Shown in pieces: positions 61,236-64,000 of a stretch of 64,000 nucleotides of DNA (position 1 is the stretch's first letter; every line of letters begins with the position of its first letter). Under the pieces are notes generated by a model. That model worked only from the letters and a program-made list of their open reading frames with translations, did not search any database and was not told the DNA's origin. The DNA comes from Flavobacterium sp. (GTDB lineage: Bacteria > Bacteroidota > Bacteroidia > Flavobacteriales > Flavobacteriaceae). Location of the stretch: contig NZ_PNJW01000004.1 in the NCBI RefSeq assembly GCF_013822155.1, forward strand, positions 47,234 to 111,233. The letters are read 5' to 3'. Both the position numbers and the translations under genes were made by a program.

Positions 61236-64000
61236 ATGAAAACAATTTTACAAAATCATTTTGTTCGGACATTGTGGCTTTTTGCATTTTTTTTCTGTGC
61301 AATTAATCTACATGCTCAAACACCCTTTACGGCTACTTATACCTTTACCGGTACAACTGGCAATGTGGCTAATTTTGTCTATAATGGGACAACTTATGCA
61401 GGAATTAACTTAGGGGATGCGTTAAAAGTGGGTATTACCACTTCTTCATCAACAGGAAATTTTAGAGCTTCTGGCTGGCCAACAGGTGCAACTTCAGGTT
61501 TAGATGTTTTTGCCGGTTCAGTAGATTTGGCAAAATATATTCAGGTATCTGTTCAGAATGTTGCCGGCTACACTTTTACAGTTAATTCCATTACATTTGG
61601 AGTTGGAAGAAGTGCAACAGGTGTAAGACAATGGCAATGGAGAGGTTCTCATGATTCATTTGGAACGATAATCGATAACTACACTACCTTGGCATCAGGT
61701 TTAACAAATGCTAGCGGTGTTTTAACGAATCTTGACACAAACTCTTCTTGGAATGGGAATGTTTTAGGATTAACTTCTTTATATACTGACGCATCCTCAG
61801 AAGCTGTATTTAGATTATATGGATTTAATAGTGAATCCACAGGTGGAACAGGAGGATTACAAGGGGCTATTACAATAAGTGGAACTTATCAAGCTGTGGT
61901 CACTTCTGACCCTACTATCTCTACAAGTTTAACAACTTTACCAACATTTGGTTCGGTTACTACCGGATCAAATTCGACAAGTCAAAGTTTTACTGTTTCT
62001 GCCGATAATTTAACCGATGTTGTTGCGGTTGCAGCTTCATCAGATTTTGAAGTAAGTACAGATGATGTTACTTTTACCAGTGGATTTAATTTAGGTCAAA
62101 CCGGAGGAAATTTAGATGGAGAACCGGTGACTATTTATGTGCGTTATTCTCCCACTTCAGGGGGATTGAATAATGGTACGATTACGTTTACCTCTACCGG
62201 TGCAGCTACTAAAACGGTAACGGTTTCCGGTACGGGAGTGGTTCCTACTCCGGAAATTTTTGTTTCCACGACTTCTCTTGCCAGTTTTGGCGATGTATTG
62301 GTTGGAAATAATTCCGCCAGTTCAAGTTTTACTGTGTCGGGAGACTTGTTGACCGATGTTGTGGCCATATCGGCCCCAGCTGATTTTGAAGTAAGTCAAG
62401 ATGATGTTACATTTAATAGTGGTTTTAATTTAGGCCAAACGGGAGGTAACTTAGACGGCGAACCGGTTACGGTTTATGTACGTTTTACACCGGGTTCTGT
62501 GGGAGCTAAATCAGGGGATATTTCATTAACTTCTACCGGAGCAGTTACTAAAACAGTTTCAGTTAGCGGAACGGGAACTTCGCCGGTTATTGCCGCACCT
62601 AACGCTATTGCGGCGGGAGATGTTACAACAAATTCTTTTACTGCTAATTGGGAAACCGTTTTAGGAGCAACGAATTATCGTTTGGATGTGAGTACTACTC
62701 CAGATTTTGAGGTGAGTAATTTGGCAACCGATTTGATTATTTCTGAGTATATTGAAGGAAGTGCAACCAATAAGTTAATTGAAATTTATAACGGCACAGG
62801 TTCTACTGTAGATCTTTCGGATTATCAATTACAATTATTTTCAAATGGAGGTATTACCCCGACTTCGCTTACTTTAAGCGGAACGCTTGCCAATGGTGCT
62901 TCATTAGTTTATGAAAATACCGCTCAAACTATTTATGCAGGGACTGTTATTGCAGCAAATACTGTGGTTAATTATAATGGTGATGATGCAATCGCTCTTT
63001 ATAAAATCAGTACAGCCTCTTTAATCGATGTCTTTGGAGAAATTGGAAATGATCCGGGGGCAGCTTGGACAGTTAGTGGAAACACAACCGTTAATAAGAC
63101 TTTAGTTCGTAATTCTTCCGTTAATCAAGGAGCACTTTCTTCTCCTGGATTTCCGACATTAGGAACAGAATGGACAATGTTTGATCAAGATACTGCTTCA
63201 AATTTAGGTTCTCATGCTTTTGATGCATTTTTGCCTTCTTATGTGGCAGGTTATCAAGATTTAACCGTTGCCGGATTATCTCAATCTGTTACCGGATTAG
63301 CAGAAGGGACTACTTATTATTATCGCGTAAGAGCTTTTGATGGTACGACTTCTATTAACTCTAATGTAATTAGCGTAACCACGTTGATTTCACCACCTAC
63401 ATTTGGGTCGATTACACAAAATGAGGTATTGTGTCAAGGTTCAGAAGTTATGTTTACTATTTCCGGATTAGTAGCGGGTTCTACTTCTACTATCAGTTAT
63501 ACCATTGGTGGCGGAGCTACACAAACGTTTACGGGAGTAGTTGCTGATGGTTCAGGAAATGCTACGGTTGCTTTAACATTAAATGCTGTTAATGATGGTC
63601 AAGAATTAGTTGTTACTGCTGTTGAGCGTACGGATTTATCTACTACGATATTAAATCCTATTTCAGGAAACACAATTATTTTAGATGTATTAGTTGCTAC
63701 TTTATATTATTTTGATTTTGACGGTGATGGTTATGGAATAGTTGATGATTCTGTTTTAAGTTGTGAGGCTCCTTTTGGTTATGTTGCACTAAGCGGCGAC
63801 TGTGATGACAATAATATTGCCATCAACCCGGGAGCGACAGAAATTTGCTACGACGGTATCGATCAAAACTGTGATGGCAACTTGATGAACAGTTGTGCTG
63901 TTATTACAGCTCAATTGCGAGCTGAGAATTGCGGTTCAACCTTGACTACTCTTAACCAAGTGGTCAGAGGAAGTTTACTTTCACAATCATTACCATCAGG
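61236..64000 (+). CDS. Giant secreted multidomain protein, 3' end cut by the window
   Basis: The frame is open from the ATG at 61236 to the window end (921 residues and counting). Signal peptide region MKTILQNHFVRTLWLFAFFF, ending AINLHAQ. An N-terminal jelly-roll-like part runs ~30-220. Two tandem ~113-residue choice-of-anchor-D-like repeats follow (~225-448; each with SDFEVS or ADFEVS, GFNLGQTGGNLDGEPVTVYVR-type strands). An FN3 domain split by a lamin-tail domain comes next (FN3 half ~450-492, lamin-tail ~495-664 with YNGDDAIALYK and GNDPGAAWTV, second FN3 half ~665-718). An Ig-like part (~719-818) precedes a MopE/TSP3-like metal-binding motif (DFDGDGYGI, GDCDDNNIAINPGATEICYDGIDQNCDG). Predicted T9SS cargo; the sorting domain would lie beyond the window. 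Confidence 0.9.
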   Translation, partial: MKTILQNHFVRTLWLFAFFFCAINLHAQTPFTATYTFTGTTGNVANFVYNGTTYAGINLGDALKVGITTSSSTGNFRASGWPTGATSGLDVFAGSVDLAKYIQVSVQNVAGYTFTVNSITFGVGRSATGVRQWQWRGSHDSFGTIIDNYTTLASGLTNASGVLTNLDTNSSWNGNVLGLTSLYTDASSEAVFRLYGFNSESTGGTGGLQGAITISGTYQAVVTSDPTISTSLTTLPTFGSVTTGSNSTSQSFTVSADNLTDVVAVAASSDFEVSTDDVTFTSGFNLGQTGGNLDGEPVTIYVRYSPTSGGLNNGTITFTSTGAATKTVTVSGTGVVPTPEIFVSTTSLASFGDVLVGNNSASSSFTVSGDLLTDVVAISAPADFEVSQDDVTFNSGFNLGQTGGNLDGEPVTVYVRFTPGSVGAKSGDISLTSTGAVTKTVSVSGTGTSPVIAAPNAIAAGDVTTNSFTANWETVLGATNYRLDVSTTPDFEVSNLATDLIISEYIEGSATNKLIEIYNGTGSTVDLSDYQLQLFSNGGITPTSLTLSGTLANGASLVYENTAQTIYAGTVIAANTVVNYNGDDAIALYKISTASLIDVFGEIGNDPGAAWTVSGNTTVNKTLVRNSSVNQGALSSPGFPTLGTEWTMFDQDTASNLGSHAFDAFLPSYVAGYQDLTVAGLSQSVTGLAEGTTYYYRVRAFDGTTSINSNVISVTTLISPPTFGSITQNEVLCQGSEVMFTISGLVAGSTSTISYTIGGGATQTFTGVVADGSGNATVALTLNAVNDGQELVVTAVERTDLSTTILNPISGNTIILDVLVATLYYFDFDGDGYGIVDDSVLSCEAPFGYVALSGDCDDNNIAINPGATEICYDGIDQNCDGNLMNSCAVITAQLRAENCGSTLTTLNQVVRGSLLSQSLPS

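Noticed and set aside
48089..64000. T9SS cargo cluster as a mobile island
   Set aside because: No integrase, transposase, tRNA-linked repeat or insertion-sequence end is seen. The genes seem somewhat richer in GC than the housekeeping genes, but I did not compute this and coding bias of repeat-rich surface proteins could explain it.

Overview
The window looks like chromosomal DNA of a low-GC Bacteroidota member, most likely a Flavobacterium-like flavobacterium. Three things point there. First, many secreted proteins end in type IX secretion (T9SS) sorting domains, and a PorZ-type protein is present. Second, several upstream regions carry the Bacteroidota promoter TTG-N18/19-TAnnTTTG. Third, typical families of the phylum occur (DUF4286, DUF4270, LytTR response regulators with 7TM/TPR-type kinases, TonB receptors, OlsF-like ornithine lipid synthase). 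No rRNA, insertion sequence, prophage or CRISPR array was seen. One tRNA (Asn) is present.

Layout. 1-3400: the 3' end of gdhA, a porZ-like gene and a small unknown gene. 3.6-7.1 kb (minus): tRNA-Asn, rseP and a secreted M1 peptidase. 7.3-14.7 kb (plus): serS, a TPR protein, DUF4286, rsmA, mgtE, a hydroxyacid dehydrogenase-VOC fusion and a TM2 protein. 14.8-16.6 kb (minus): an OlsF-like bifunctional acyltransferase. 16.7-19.6 kb (plus): exonuclease III, an OmpA-like lipoprotein and a Tas-like aldo-keto reductase, with a long palindrome before the last. 19.7-23.7 kb (minus): a secreted PQQ-type sugar dehydrogenase, then a two-gene unit of a VWA lipoprotein and an alpha/alpha-toroid protein. This unit diverges from a TPR histidine kinase / LytTR regulator pair at 23.9-26.4 kb. 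26.4-33.2 kb (minus): AsmA-like/GT51 transglycosylase, radA, esterase-TPR, UPF0104 membrane protein, panD and panC, closely spaced. 33.3-37.6 kb (plus): GT5-like protein, DUF4270 lipoprotein, glmS. 37.7-42.1 kb: TonB receptor plus SGNH lipoprotein. 42.3-44.2 kb: atpD-atpC. 44.2-47.6 kb: MocR-like regulator diverging from a TonB receptor. 48-64 kb: giant T9SS cargo genes with recX among them.

The most interesting points are these. (1) A perfect 12-bp direct repeat with 21-bp period, the geometry LytTR regulators use, lies between the VWA/toroid unit and the kinase/LytTR pair. This suggests an undescribed envelope sensing module. (2) The MocR-like regulator has Gln where the PLP-binding Lys should be and has also lost the following Arg. 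It diverges from a TonB receptor across a candidate operator. (3) A VOC domain is fused to a D-2-hydroxyacid dehydrogenase. (4) Three large T9SS cargo proteins share a C-terminal module of about 530-580 residues behind unrelated N-terminal parts. (5) In the last, incomplete gene a lamin-tail domain sits inside a fibronectin type III domain. All functional names rest on reading the translated sequence; no database search was run.
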